Assembly: GCA_943914465.1 (NCBI GenBank)
Contig: CALUCD010000006.1
Coordinates: forward strand, 124,001 to 188,000
Source of the DNA: an uncultured Corynebacterium sp.
Lineage (GTDB): Bacteria > Actinomycetota > Actinomycetes > Mycobacteriales > Mycobacteriaceae
Direction of reading: 5' to 3'
DNA: 64,000 bases
The notes under the pieces were generated by a model. The model saw nothing but the letters and a program-made list of their open reading frames with translations. It ran no database searches and was not told where the DNA came from. The first letter of the stretch is position 1. Each line of letters begins with the position of its first letter. Below are positions 1-8,849 of this stretch, piece after piece. A program made the translations under genes and the position numbers.

Positions 1-543
1 CTGAGCGATTCAGCTACGGATCTGCCGACGTTGATCAACGGCATGTTCGACCCGAGCATTTCTCTCCAGGATGTGGAATGGATTCGCTCGGTGTGGCCGG
101 GCAAGCTTGTGATCAAGGGCATTCTCACCCCGGAAGATGGGCAAAGAATGGTTGCGGTTGGCGCCGATGGGTTGGTTGTTTCAAACCATGGTGGCCGCCA
201 GTTGGACAAGGCACCTGTATCTATTCAGGCCCTCCCTGCTCTTCGGGAGGCGGTTGGTGATGCCACAGAGTTGATCCTTGATTCCGGTGTGCTGCGCGGT
301 AGCGATATCATTGCCGCGCTTGGGCTCGGTGCAGATTTTGTGCTCATCGGCCGGGCGTACCTCTATGGTTTGATGGCCGGCGGAGAGCAAGGTGTGCAGC
401 GCGTGATCAGTATCCTCGAACAGGAGCTGCGGACCACCATGACGCTGATGGGCATTGGTAGTGTGGCCGAGCTGAAGACAGGTGGGCAGGTGAGGCCGCG
501 GTGGAGCCTCACTGAGCAGGCGGGCGAGAGCTTTTTTGCTTGA
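1..543 (+). CDS. FMN-dependent alpha-hydroxy-acid dehydrogenase (LldD-like), 3' part
   Basis: The frame is open from base 1 to a TGA at 541-543, so the gene begins upstream of the window and about 180 C-terminal residues are visible. These form the second half of an FMN-dependent TIM barrel that oxidises an L-2-hydroxyacid to a 2-oxoacid. The family signature SNHGGRQLD (about residues 60-68) carries the catalytic His and the substrate-binding Arg. FMN phosphate-binding segments follow: DSGVLRGSDI and GADFVLIGRAYLYGL. L-lactate is the usual corynebacterial substrate. Mandelate or phenyllactate cannot be excluded, since the specificity loop is outside the window and aromatic genes follow. Confidence 0.85.
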   Translation: MSDSATDLPTLINGMFDPSISLQDVEWIRSVWPGKLVIKGILTPEDGQRMVAVGADGLVVSNHGGRQLDKAPVSIQALPALREAVGDATELILDSGVLRGSDIIAALGLGADFVLIGRAYLYGLMAGGEQGVQRVISILEQELRTTMTLMGIGSVAELKTGGQVRPRWSLTEQAGESFFA

Positions 544-556
544 CGACGTCAACGCC

Positions 557-1930
557 TTACGCCCCGCTGTAGCCGCCCAGCCCCAATGACTCAATCGCCC
601 CGGCAATCTTGAACATTGTCGGCTCGTTATAGGCACCGGTACCGATTTGGATGCCGATTGGCAGCTCGTCGATGAACCCGGCCGGAATGCTCATCGCCGG
701 CAGGCCAGCAAGGTTGAATGGGCTGGTGAACCGGGTAAGCGTGCGCAGCTGGTCGTCTTTTGTTGCGTCGGCGAACATGGCGGGTAGCACCGGGGTGATG
801 ATGGCATCGACGGTGCCGAAGGCGTAGGTGAAGTCGCGCCGGATGTCGAAGCGGGCGCGTTGCGCACGCAGGTATTCGTCGGCGGAGACGTCACCAGTGC
901 GCTGGTGTCGGTTCCTGATGTCGGGGCCGAACTCGTCTAAGCGGTGTTCCAAATCCGCGCCGAGAATCGTCCGGGCTTCGGCAGTAACTGTGCTGGTGAG
1001 CGCCCAATCGCTGCGCTCGATCCTGGGTAGCTCCACTGGAACAATCGCCGCGCCTAGGTTTTCTAGTTCCTGGATGACGGCGTTGGTGACAGCTGCGATA
1101 CGCGGGTCCACTTCATTGAAGAAGTATTTGCGCTCTACTCCGATGACGGAGTTTTGGACTCCAACCCCGAGGTTGGCGGTGAAGTCTGGTGGGGTGCCCG
1201 GGGTGGAAAACGGTTCGCGTGCATCGAAGCCGGCGATTGCTCGGAGTGTAATCGCGGCGTCTTCGACGTTGCGTGCCAGCGGGCCGACTTCATCGAGCGA
1301 CCAGGCGAGTGGGTAGCTGCCGACTGTTGAGACAAGCCCGCGAGTGGCCTTCACACCGACGAGACCGCAGACGGATGCCGGGATTCTCACCGAACCTCCT
1401 GTGTCGGTGCCGAGTGCGGCAAATGCCATGTCGGCCGCTACCGCCGCAGCTGACCCGCCGCTGGAACCAGACGCTGTGGTGGCTGTGTTCCACGGATTGC
1501 GGACTTCACCGGTGTGCGGGTTGACACCGCTGACACCCCATGCGTATTCATCCATTGTGGTTTTGGCGATGATCACGGCACCTGCTGCGCGCAGGCGGCG
1601 CACCACGAACGCATCGGTGTACACAGTGCGTTCGGCGCTGATCGTTGAGCCTGCTGCAGTTGGTTCTCCGGCGATATCGATGTTGTCTTTCACCATCACG
1701 GGCACGCCGTGCAGTGGGCCGCGGTACTCGCTGCTGAGGATTTCTTTCTCAGCTTCGGTGGCGTCTTGCATCGCTTGCTCGTCGCGGAAGTGCGAGACCG
1801 CGTTGAGCTCGTCGTTACGCGCATGCGCAGATTCGAGCTGGGCTCTGGTCAGTTCGACAGGGGACAGTTGGCGAGACGAGATGAGGTTGGCAACTTCAGT
1901 AATGGACGCGGACAGTAGCTCCGAGTTCAT
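557..1930 (-). CDS. Amidase-signature family amidase
   Basis: This 457-residue protein has the full amidase-signature core: Lys81 in VMVKDN, the cis-Ser region SGSSGGS (about 154-160) and the nucleophile Ser180 in GTDTGGSVRIP. The family hydrolyses amides to a carboxylate and ammonia. There are no GatA-specific neighbours (gatB or gatC), so it is a stand-alone catabolic amidase. The ATG at 1930 is preceded by AGGAGG. It is divergent from the aldehyde dehydrogenase gene and lies beside the phenylacetate cluster, so an arylacetamide such as phenylacetamide or indoleacetamide is an attractive substrate. That is inference from position only. Confidence 0.85.
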   Translation of the reverse strand: MNSELLSASITEVANLISSRQLSPVELTRAQLESAHARNDELNAVSHFRDEQAMQDATEAEKEILSSEYRGPLHGVPVMVKDNIDIAGEPTAAGSTISAERTVYTDAFVVRRLRAAGAVIIAKTTMDEYAWGVSGVNPHTGEVRNPWNTATTASGSSGGSAAAVAADMAFAALGTDTGGSVRIPASVCGLVGVKATRGLVSTVGSYPLAWSLDEVGPLARNVEDAAITLRAIAGFDAREPFSTPGTPPDFTANLGVGVQNSVIGVERKYFFNEVDPRIAAVTNAVIQELENLGAAIVPVELPRIERSDWALTSTVTAEARTILGADLEHRLDEFGPDIRNRHQRTGDVSADEYLRAQRARFDIRRDFTYAFGTVDAIITPVLPAMFADATKDDQLRTLTRFTSPFNLAGLPAMSIPAGFIDELPIGIQIGTGAYNEPTMFKIAGAIESLGLGGYSGA

Positions 1931-2271
1931 GGGATCCTCCTAAAGCCGGTAATGGTGTCCGGATGAGCGCGATGTGGGAACTAGCATACGTGCTATAACT
2001 CACGGATATCCCAGTTCCCGGCATTTATTGACCAATCGTTCAGTATTTCTATCGTGCTTAGACGTTTTGCTCGGCGGTACCCGGGCACTCTCGGCGTGTT
2101 GGGGTGGGTGTCGTGTCGAGTCTGGAGATCTTTGCGAGTGGGGTAGTTCCGGGTGTAAAACAGACCGATTATCCGTCGGGGTGATTGTCATTACATGCCA
2201 GAATTAGTTGTTATGTAGATCTCAAGTCACTATCTTGTCTATGACGCAGCCACGACTACAAGGAGTACCGC
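1931..2271. other. Intergenic region between divergent amidase and aldehyde dehydrogenase genes
   Basis: This 341-base stretch separates two divergent genes. The short open frames in it (77 codons on plus, 63 on minus) lack a ribosome binding site and recognisable protein character, so I see no gene. It should hold both promoters and contains a weak copy of the TetR-type palindrome at 2027-2048. A good ribosome binding site (AAGGAG) precedes the aldehyde dehydrogenase ATG. I could not assign a convincing -35/-10 pair. Confidence 0.5.
2027..2048. promoter_or_regulatory. Weak PaaR-like operator candidate
   Basis: The 22 bases resemble the stronger palindromes at 15697 and 17087. Left arm ATTGACCA, centre ATCGTT, right arm CAGTATTT. 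It matches 11 of the 16 fixed positions of the pattern ACTnACCG-nnCGnn-CGGTnAGT. It lies between the amidase and aldehyde dehydrogenase genes, where a PaaR-type repressor would link these genes to the paa regulon. The match is modest and could be chance. Confidence 0.3.
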
Positions 2272-3696
2272 ATGGCGTTTCCAACGTATTCGTCCTACCA
2301 GGCGCTACTCGCGGCGATTGATGCCGGAGACCAGGGACGTGAAATCTTGAACCCAGCCACCGGGGGGCTCATCGGCCACGCAGACACCCACACCGTGGAC
2401 GACCTCAACGCCGCCGTCACCAAAGCGCGTACAGCGTATGCGGCAGTGCGGCACACCACCCACGACAAGCGCAGTGCGTTGCTGATGGAGGTTGCCGACG
2501 CAATCGAGGCGAACGCTGAGCCGCTTGCGCAGCTGCTCTCACGCGAGCAGGGCAAGCCATTGAACGGGCCGAATGCGAGATTTGAGATTGCAGGTGCCGC
2601 CGCGTGGACGCGTGCAACAGCGTCTTTCACGCTGGAACCGGAGGTGCTGGTCGACGACGATCAGACCTATTCCACAGTGACCTACCGCCCGCTCGGCGTA
2701 GTCGGTGCGATCGGCCCGTGGAACTGGCCAATCATGATTACTGTGTGGCAGATCGCACCAGCGCTGCGCATGGGCAACACCGTCATTGTCAAACCTTCCG
2801 AGTACACGCCGCTGAGCGTGAAGGCGCTGGTGCATCTCTACCAGTGCGTCTTCGCGGCGGACACGATCCACTACGTTTCCGGCGACCGCGAAATCGGCGC
2901 CGCATTAGCGAGCCACCCGGACGTGGACAAGATCATGTTCACCGGCTCCACCGCCACCGGCAAGAAGATCATCGAGGCTTCCGCATCCACCTCTAAGCGC
3001 CTCACGCTTGAGCTCGGCGGCAACGACGCGGGCATTGTGCTTGACGACGTTGACCCCGCCGCCATCGCCGAGGACCTGTTTTGGGGTGCGTTCATCAACA
3101 CCGGCCAAACATGCGCGGCACTGAAGCGTCTCTACGTGCCAGCGTCTCTGTACGAGGAGGTTTGCGAGGCGTTGGTGAATTACGCCAAGAACGTGCCCAT
3201 GGGAGAGGGCTTGAACGAAAATAACCTGCTCGGCCCACTGCAGAACAAGATGCAGTATGACATCGTCGCCGACCTTGTGAAACAGGCGAAGGGCTCAGGG
3301 GCACGCGTGCTGCTCGGCGGTGACCCACAGCAGGAGCAACCAGGCTATTTCTATCCGACGACGCTGATCGCCGACATTGACCGCGATCACCCGCTGGTGG
3401 TAGAGGAGCAGTTTGGTCCAGCATTGCCAATCATCAAGTACTCCACGATCGATGAAGCGATCGAGGAGGCGAACAAGCTCAATGTTGGCCTCGGGTCGTC
3501 GGTCTGGTCTTCGAGCCGTGAGCGTGCTCTTGAGGTGGCAGACCGTCTTGAGGCGGGCACCACCTGGATTAACAAGCACGGCACTATCGACCCGCGCATT
3601 CCGTTTGGCGGTGCGAAGCAATCCGGCTACGGCGTTGAGTTCGGAGTCGACGGTTTAAAGGCGCTTGGCCAGCCCCATGTAATCACCATTAACTAG
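2272..3696 (+). CDS. NAD(P)-dependent aldehyde dehydrogenase
   Basis: This 474-residue protein is a full-length aldehyde dehydrogenase. Visible active-site residues are Asn151 in PWNWP, Glu247 in LELGG and the nucleophile Cys281 in GQTC; FTGSTATGK is the cofactor loop. The ATG follows AAGGAGTACCGC. It oxidises an aldehyde to the acid. The gene converges with the 2-oxoacid decarboxylase, with 4 bases between stops, and is divergent from an amidase. The decarboxylase would produce phenylacetaldehyde or indoleacetaldehyde, so oxidation of that aldehyde to the arylacetate is the likely job. Substrate specificity cannot be read from the sequence. Confidence 0.88.
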   Translation: MAFPTYSSYQALLAAIDAGDQGREILNPATGGLIGHADTHTVDDLNAAVTKARTAYAAVRHTTHDKRSALLMEVADAIEANAEPLAQLLSREQGKPLNGPNARFEIAGAAAWTRATASFTLEPEVLVDDDQTYSTVTYRPLGVVGAIGPWNWPIMITVWQIAPALRMGNTVIVKPSEYTPLSVKALVHLYQCVFAADTIHYVSGDREIGAALASHPDVDKIMFTGSTATGKKIIEASASTSKRLTLELGGNDAGIVLDDVDPAAIAEDLFWGAFINTGQTCAALKRLYVPASLYEEVCEALVNYAKNVPMGEGLNENNLLGPLQNKMQYDIVADLVKQAKGSGARVLLGGDPQQEQPGYFYPTTLIADIDRDHPLVVEEQFGPALPIIKYSTIDEAIEEANKLNVGLGSSVWSSSRERALEVADRLEAGTTWINKHGTIDPRIPFGGAKQSGYGVEFGVDGLKALGQPHVITIN

Positions 3697-3700
3697 GGCG

Positions 3701-5395
3701 CTAAGCACAAGAACTCTCGGTTCCGTTGTTGCGCGGCCCTCGCGGGCCGAAGTCGAACTCTGCAGTCGACGGGCCAAAGGTTTGCAGACCCTGCGGCGCA
3801 TCAAAGGCATCGAGGTGCAACTCGATGAAGGCGCCGTGTGGCGAGGTGCCTGCTTGGTTCAATACCTGCGCCAGCTCGCCTTCTGTGCGCGCCTGAAACG
3901 TCGGCATTTTCGCATTGGGGGCGAACACCTGCACTAAGTCAGCGTACTGCCAGTTCGCCACGTCGTTGTAGTCGCGCTGCATGCCTAAAATGAAGCGCTC
4001 AATGGTGTATCCCCGGTTGTTGATGAGAAAGATGATCGGGCTTTGCCCCTCCCGCAGAATCGTGGAAAGTTCTTGGGCGGTGAGCTGGAAAGACCCATCA
4101 CCGATGAAGAGCAGATGTCGACGTTGCGGTGCCGCCATCTGACTGCCAAGCAGTGCCGGGAGGGTAAAGCCAATCGAGCCCCAGATGGGTGAGTTGATGT
4201 ACTGCACCCCGTCAGGCATTCGTACCGATCCAAGTCCGATATTGGCTGTGCCTGATTCGGCGATCACCACGTCGTCCTCCGCGATGAAGGTGGCGATCTG
4301 TGGCCAAAGGCGAGCCTGGGTCAGTGCCGCATCCAGATCTGGTGTGAACACCTCGGGTGCGACACGCTGTTGCGAGCTCTTTGGTTGCTTTGGGATGCGC
4401 TCGGCGATCAGCTCCAGGGCTTCGAGCGAGTTGATGCCGACAAAGAACTCATCGCCCATGCTGAAGTGCTGGTCTCCGATGTTTACGATGTCGTCTTCCG
4501 GCAAGTTGTGCGTGAAGCTGCCGGAGTTGACTTCGATAAAGCGCGGGTTGGTGGTGATGCAGAAGTCGGAGTTTTCGATCCTTTCCTGCACACCAGGGGC
4601 CGAAGCTGCGCCGTTGTAGGTGCCAAGGCACAGCGGGTCCTGCTCCGCGAGCACAGCTTTCCCGGATGTCATATGAGCGTAGGGGATCTGCGCTTTGTCG
4701 ATGATCGTGCGGAAGAGCTCGCTGAACCCATGACGGTCGGTGTCTTGGTCGAGGAGGAACACTGGGCGCTGTGCTTGTGCGTAAAGCTCGAGGAAACGGT
4801 TCACCGTTGTCTCGAGGCGCTCCGCATCCGAGCGTGGCAGCTCAACACTGAACTGCTCGTCCGGTACCTCAATTTCAAGGTGCGTGATGTCGGAGGGGAT
4901 TTGGATATGCACGGGGCGCTTCTCGCGCAGACAGGTGCGAATCGCCCGGTCGACCTCCTCGACCACGTTCATCGGAGAGACGCGGGTGACAACCTCAGTG
5001 AACGGGCGGATGGAGTCGAGCATGTTCGCAAAGTCCCCATCGGCCAGAGAGTGGTGCAAGTGCCAACGGTACTCGGTTGCGTACTGAGGCGGTGCTCCGG
5101 AAATTGAGATGACCGGCACGTGCTCAGCACGCGAACCGGCAATGCCGTTCAGTGCCGACAACTCGCCGACACCATAGGTGGTCAGCAGCGCGCCGACACC
5201 GTGCTGGCGGGCGTACCCGTCAGCGGCGTAGGCCGCGTTGAGCTCGTTGCACGTGCCCACGAAGCGGAAATCCTCCGCCTCCTCGATCTGCTCGAGGAAG
5301 CTGAGGTTGAAATCTCCAGGCACCCCCAAAATCTCGCGGATGCCGAGTGCCTTCAAACGGCCAATGATGAATTCGCCAACAGTCGTCACAGCCAT
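3701..5395 (-). CDS. Thiamine-diphosphate 2-oxoacid decarboxylase (indolepyruvate/phenylpyruvate decarboxylase-like)
   Basis: This 564-residue protein has the three-domain pyruvate decarboxylase architecture. CNELNAAYAADGYAR near residue 50 carries the ThDP-activating Glu. An HH pair lies in LHHSLADGDF near 115, the GDG of GDGSFQLTAQEL opens the ThDP/Mg motif, and NNRGYTIE closes it. The HH pair and this ending are typical of pyruvate, indolepyruvate and phenylpyruvate decarboxylases, not acetolactate synthase. The ATG at 5395 follows GGAGGAG; an in-frame TTG lies at 5398. It sits 75 bases downstream of paaZ on the same strand, suggesting co-transcription. I infer that an arylpyruvate is converted to an arylacetaldehyde. 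Confidence 0.82.
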   Translation of the reverse strand: MAVTTVGEFIIGRLKALGIREILGVPGDFNLSFLEQIEEAEDFRFVGTCNELNAAYAADGYARQHGVGALLTTYGVGELSALNGIAGSRAEHVPVISISGAPPQYATEYRWHLHHSLADGDFANMLDSIRPFTEVVTRVSPMNVVEEVDRAIRTCLREKRPVHIQIPSDITHLEIEVPDEQFSVELPRSDAERLETTVNRFLELYAQAQRPVFLLDQDTDRHGFSELFRTIIDKAQIPYAHMTSGKAVLAEQDPLCLGTYNGAASAPGVQERIENSDFCITTNPRFIEVNSGSFTHNLPEDDIVNIGDQHFSMGDEFFVGINSLEALELIAERIPKQPKSSQQRVAPEVFTPDLDAALTQARLWPQIATFIAEDDVVIAESGTANIGLGSVRMPDGVQYINSPIWGSIGFTLPALLGSQMAAPQRRHLLFIGDGSFQLTAQELSTILREGQSPIIFLINNRGYTIERFILGMQRDYNDVANWQYADLVQVFAPNAKMPTFQARTEGELAQVLNQAGTSPHGAFIELHLDAFDAPQGLQTFGPSTAEFDFGPRGPRNNGTESSCA

Positions 5396-5470
5396 CAAAG
5401 CTCCTCCCCGCCGTGTTGTGCCACAGCATATTCTCCCATGCGCTTTGCCGCGATCACACCGCAGCGTCGG

Positions 5471-7528
5471 CTACGCGTAGGTGGTGCTGACCTTTTCCAC
5501 GAGGGTGAGCACGTCGTAGGTGGCCACGATTTCATCGTGCTGGTTATAGAGCACCGTGTCCCACGCGACTTCGCCGTATGCGTCGGTCACACGCGGGGTG
5601 ATCCGCTTGGCGGTCAGCTCGACACGAATCGAATCGTCATAGGTCACCGGGGTGATAAACCGGAGGTTGTCCAGGCCGTAGTTGGCTAGCACCGGACCGG
5701 GCTGCGGCTCGACAAACAGCCCCGCCGCCCAGGAGACGAGCAGGTAGCCGTGGGCGACACGACGCGGGAAGAATGGGTTCGCGGTTGCAGCCTCCTCATC
5801 GGTGTGCGCGTAGAACGTGTCCCCAGTCTTCTCAGCGAACTCGAGAATCTCCTCCAAGCTGACTTTGCGCAGATCTGATGCGAACTGGTCACCGAGTTGC
5901 AGCGTCGCCAAGTCCTTGCGGAACGGGTGCTCAGCGGTGCCGTTCGCCACTTCTTGGCGGGTCACTCGCTGCACCTTCGCGCCGGTATGCCACTGGCCGG
6001 TGATGGCGGTGAGGTGGTCTGGGGTGCCCTGAATTGCGGTGCGGTGCATGTAATGCTTGATGGCACGCACGCCACCGAGCTCCTCGCCACCGCCGGCGCG
6101 ACCCGGGCCGCCGTGGATGAGGTGGGGCAGGGGGGAGCCGTGGCCGGTAGATGTCTTCGCATCCTCGCGGTCGAGGAAGTGGAGGCGGCCGTGATGGCTG
6201 GCAATTCCGCGGGTGAAGGCGACCGCTGTCTCCGGATCATGCGTGATCACGGAAGCAACCAAAGAACCTTTGCCTAATGCTGCAAGCTCGATCGCGTCGT
6301 CGATGCTGGTGTAGCCAATGATGGATACGACGGGGCCGAAAGCCTCGGTGTCGTGCACCCGCTCAGCGCGGGCATCGTCGAAGGTAAGCACGGTGGGTGC
6401 CATAAAGGCACCGCTGATGGTGTCGGGGCCACCGGTGATGACGTTGCCGCCAGCGTCGATAAGCTTTTCAAGTGCCTCTTTCACATCCTGGGCCTGGTCT
6501 TCGGAGACGAGGGGGCCCATCGTGGTCTGCTCGTTGCGAGGGTCGCCGACAATGATCTTCTCCTCGAGTTTCGCCTGCAACGCCTCAGCGACATCGCCAA
6601 TCAAGGCTTGCGGCACAATTGCACGGCGCACCGCGGTGCATTTCTGGCCAGCCTTGACTGTCTGCTCCACAAAGAGCGTTTTGATGTACGCCTCGAACTC
6701 TGGGGTGCCTGGCTCGGCGTCGGGGCCGAGGATCGCGGCGTTGAGCGAGTCCGCCTCGGCAGTGAAGTGGACGCCGTTTTCCTGCACAGCCTCGCGGCTG
6801 CGCAGTGCGTGCGCGGTGGCCGCCGAACCGGTAAAGGCCACGTGGTCGTTGTAGTCGAGACGGTCGAGCACGTCACCCAGAGAACCGGAGATGAGCTGAA
6901 TTGCACCGTCGGGCAGCACACCGGACTCCACCATCAGGCGGACGCACTCAGCAGTGATGTAGCCAGTCGGGGTAGCGGGTTTGACAATCGTTGGCATGCC
7001 GGCGATGAACGCGGGGGCGAACTTTTCCAGCATGCCCCAAACCGGGAAGTTGAACGCGTTGATCTGCACCGCCACGCCTTCTAGTGGGGTGTAGATGTGG
7101 CGGCCCTGGAAAGAAAAGTCCTTGGCAAACACTTCTGCCGGACCGTCGACCACCACGTTAGCGTTGGGCATCTCGCGGCGTCCCTTGGAGGAAAAGGTGA
7201 ACATGGTGGAGATGCCGCCGTCGATGTCTGGAAAATTGTCGCGCTTGGTTGCGCCCGCCTTGTGCGCCAGTTCGTAGAGCTTGTCTTTATTTGCGTCGAG
7301 ATACAGCGCGATTTCTTTGATCTTCAGCGCGCGCTCATGCATGGTCAGCGCCGCTAGGTTGGTGCGCCCGGTGGTTTTCGCGTATTCGAGCGCGCCAGCG
7401 AAGTCGAGGCCCTCGGTGGAAACTCGAGCGACGACCTCACCGGTAGAGGAGTCTTTGACCTCGCGGATGTCAGATGGGTTTTGGGGGCTGACCCATTCGC
7501 CTTGCAGATAGCTGGGTACGACAGTCAT
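5471..7528 (-). CDS. paaZ: PaaZ: oxepin-CoA hydrolase / 3-oxo-5,6-dehydrosuberyl-CoA semialdehyde dehydrogenase
   Basis: This 685-residue bifunctional enzyme has an aldehyde dehydrogenase domain (about 1-520) and a C-terminal MaoC-like hydratase (about 540-680). The dehydrogenase has its Cys in GQKCTAVRR and the PaaZ-type FTAEADSLN segment. The MaoC Asp/His pair is in GDTFYAHTDEE and RRVAHGYL. It opens the oxepin-CoA ring and oxidises the resulting aldehyde, the step after PaaABCDE and PaaG. The ATG follows AAAGGACTCCG. The gene is divergent from a hotdog thioesterase gene, with a candidate PaaR site at 7558-7579 between them. Confidence 0.95.
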   Translation of the reverse strand: MTVVPSYLQGEWVSPQNPSDIREVKDSSTGEVVARVSTEGLDFAGALEYAKTTGRTNLAALTMHERALKIKEIALYLDANKDKLYELAHKAGATKRDNFPDIDGGISTMFTFSSKGRREMPNANVVVDGPAEVFAKDFSFQGRHIYTPLEGVAVQINAFNFPVWGMLEKFAPAFIAGMPTIVKPATPTGYITAECVRLMVESGVLPDGAIQLISGSLGDVLDRLDYNDHVAFTGSAATAHALRSREAVQENGVHFTAEADSLNAAILGPDAEPGTPEFEAYIKTLFVEQTVKAGQKCTAVRRAIVPQALIGDVAEALQAKLEEKIIVGDPRNEQTTMGPLVSEDQAQDVKEALEKLIDAGGNVITGGPDTISGAFMAPTVLTFDDARAERVHDTEAFGPVVSIIGYTSIDDAIELAALGKGSLVASVITHDPETAVAFTRGIASHHGRLHFLDREDAKTSTGHGSPLPHLIHGGPGRAGGGEELGGVRAIKHYMHRTAIQGTPDHLTAITGQWHTGAKVQRVTRQEVANGTAEHPFRKDLATLQLGDQFASDLRKVSLEEILEFAEKTGDTFYAHTDEEAATANPFFPRRVAHGYLLVSWAAGLFVEPQPGPVLANYGLDNLRFITPVTYDDSIRVELTAKRITPRVTDAYGEVAWDTVLYNQHDEIVATYDVLTLVEKVSTTYA

Positions 7529-7557
7529 CGGAGTCCTTTCGAAATAGCCATTCGCTC

Positions 7558-7579
7558 ACTGAACGGTCAGTAGGTAATT
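7558..7579. promoter_or_regulatory. Candidate PaaR-like operator upstream of paaZ
   Basis: Bases 7558-7571 form a compact near-palindrome, ACTGAACGGTCAGT. Read as a 22-mer from 7558 the site matches about 12 of 16 fixed positions of the pattern seen at 15697 and 17087. It lies between divergent paaZ and the hotdog thioesterase gene, 29 bases upstream of the paaZ start, a position that would block transcription. Confidence 0.5.
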
Positions 7580-7583
7580 CATT

Positions 7584-8000
7584 GTGAACTATAGTGAACG
7601 GATGGAAACACGGTGGAAGATAGTGTTGGGCGAGCTCGACGAGAAGATGGGCGTCGAGGTGCTCGAAGAATCAGCGGACAAGGTCGTAGCGCGCATGCCT
7701 ATCGACGGCAACCGCCAATCCCTCGGGCTGCTCCACGGCGGGGCCATGGCCGCGCTGGCGGAGACGGTGGGCAGTTGGGCCGCGGTGATTCACGCGTCCT
7801 CCCTGGGCAAAGTGGCGGTAGGAGTGGACCTCAACGCCACCCATCACGCTTCGGGCCGGGACGGCTACGTCACCGCCACCGCCACCGCCATCCGGCTCGG
7901 GCGTACGCTGACCAGCCACGAAGTCCTCATCACTGACGACAGTGGCCGTCGGCTGTGCACCGCGCGGATCACCAACGCGATCGTCGACAAGCGAAGTTAG
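7584..8000 (+). CDS. Hotdog-fold acyl-CoA thioesterase (YdiI/EntH-like)
   Basis: This 138-residue protein is a single hotdog domain. GLLHGGAMAALAETVGS near residues 47-63 has the HGG turn and the catalytic Glu of the YdiI/EntH/MenI branch, rather than the PaaI branch. It would hydrolyse an aromatic or dead-end acyl-CoA. The start is uncertain: GTG at 7584 or ATG at 7602, neither with a strong ribosome binding site. It is divergent from paaZ, and its stop overlaps the paaH stop on the other strand by 4 bases. A second thioesterase in the cluster (15779-16222) is the better PaaI. Confidence 0.8.
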   Translation: MNYSERMETRWKIVLGELDEKMGVEVLEESADKVVARMPIDGNRQSLGLLHGGAMAALAETVGSWAAVIHASSLGKVAVGVDLNATHHASGRDGYVTATATAIRLGRTLTSHEVLITDDSGRRLCTARITNAIVDKRS

Positions 8001-8836
8001 CTTTCGTAGTCGTAGAAACCCTTGCCGGACTTGCGCCCCAGCTCTCCGCGCTCGACCATGTCACGCATGAGCTGCGGCGGGGCGAAGCGCTCGCCGAGGG
8101 TGGATTCGAGGTACTCCGCGATGCCGAGGCGCACGTCCAAGCCCACAATGTCTGTCAACGCGAGCGGGCCGACGGGGAACTTGTACCCGAGCACCATCGC
8201 ATCGTCGATGTCCTTCGGCGACGCCACGCCCTCCTCGACCATGCGGATCGCTTCTAGCGCAATGGCCACACCCAAGCGTGAGGAAGCGAAGCCGGGAGCA
8301 TCTTTGACCACGATCGGTGCTTTCCCGATGCCTGCCACCCACTCCTGGGCGGTGTCCACCAGCGACTCCGGGGTCGAGGCCGCGACCACGATTTCGACGA
8401 GTTTCGACGCCGGCACCGGGTTGAAAAAATGCAGGCCAATCACGTCGTTTTTCACGGTGTCAGCAAGCTCAGAGACAGACAGCGAGGAGGTGTTCGTCGC
8501 AATCACCGCGTCGGGGGCTGCATTGCTTATTGACGTAAACGCTTCAGCCTTCAGCTCAAAAGACTCAGGTACTGCCTCGACGATCAACTCACAATCGGCG
8601 AAGTCAGCGTGGTCGGTGGAGAAGCTCAGCTTGTCTAAATACTGCGCGGCACTGCCCTCCGCGCCGCGCTTGATCGATCCTTCGATGTCTTTGGTGATGC
8701 GGTCTTTCGCGGCCGCAGTCGCGTCGTCATTGATGTCAACAACATGCACGGTTGCGCCCGACATAAGGAACGCGTGGGCGATGCCGGCGCCCATCCGCCC
8801 TCCGCCGAGGACACCGACGTGTGCAGGAATAGCCAT
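7997..8836 (-). CDS. paaH: 3-hydroxyadipyl-CoA dehydrogenase PaaH
   Basis: This 279-residue protein is of the short 3-hydroxyacyl-CoA dehydrogenase type. The N-terminal Rossmann motif is GVLGGGRMGAGIAHAF, and HFFNPVPASKLVEIV near residue 140 contains the catalytic His. The ATG at 8836 follows AAGGGAGAAACACTT; a longer frame upstream has no support. It oxidises 3-hydroxyadipyl-CoA to 3-oxoadipyl-CoA with NAD. It is the last gene of the paaABCDEGJFH operon, 13 bases after paaF. Confidence 0.92.
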   Translation of the reverse strand: MAIPAHVGVLGGGRMGAGIAHAFLMSGATVHVVDINDDATAAAKDRITKDIEGSIKRGAEGSAAQYLDKLSFSTDHADFADCELIVEAVPESFELKAEAFTSISNAAPDAVIATNTSSLSVSELADTVKNDVIGLHFFNPVPASKLVEIVVAASTPESLVDTAQEWVAGIGKAPIVVKDAPGFASSRLGVAIALEAIRMVEEGVASPKDIDDAMVLGYKFPVGPLALTDIVGLDVRLGIAEYLESTLGERFAPPQLMRDMVERGELGRKSGKGFYDYES

Positions 8837-8849
8837 AAGTGTTTCTCCC

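Noticed and set aside
2152..2184. ACCGATT...CCGTCGGG stretch resembling the PaaR palindrome
   Set aside because: Spacing differs and only about 9 of 16 fixed positions match.
1974..2207. Short frames in the amidase/ALDH intergenic region
   Set aside because: No ribosome binding site and random-looking composition; the region is better read as promoters.
4370..5107. 245-codon plus-strand frame opposite the 2-oxoacid decarboxylase
   Set aside because: Antisense to a well-supported gene with all ThDP motifs.
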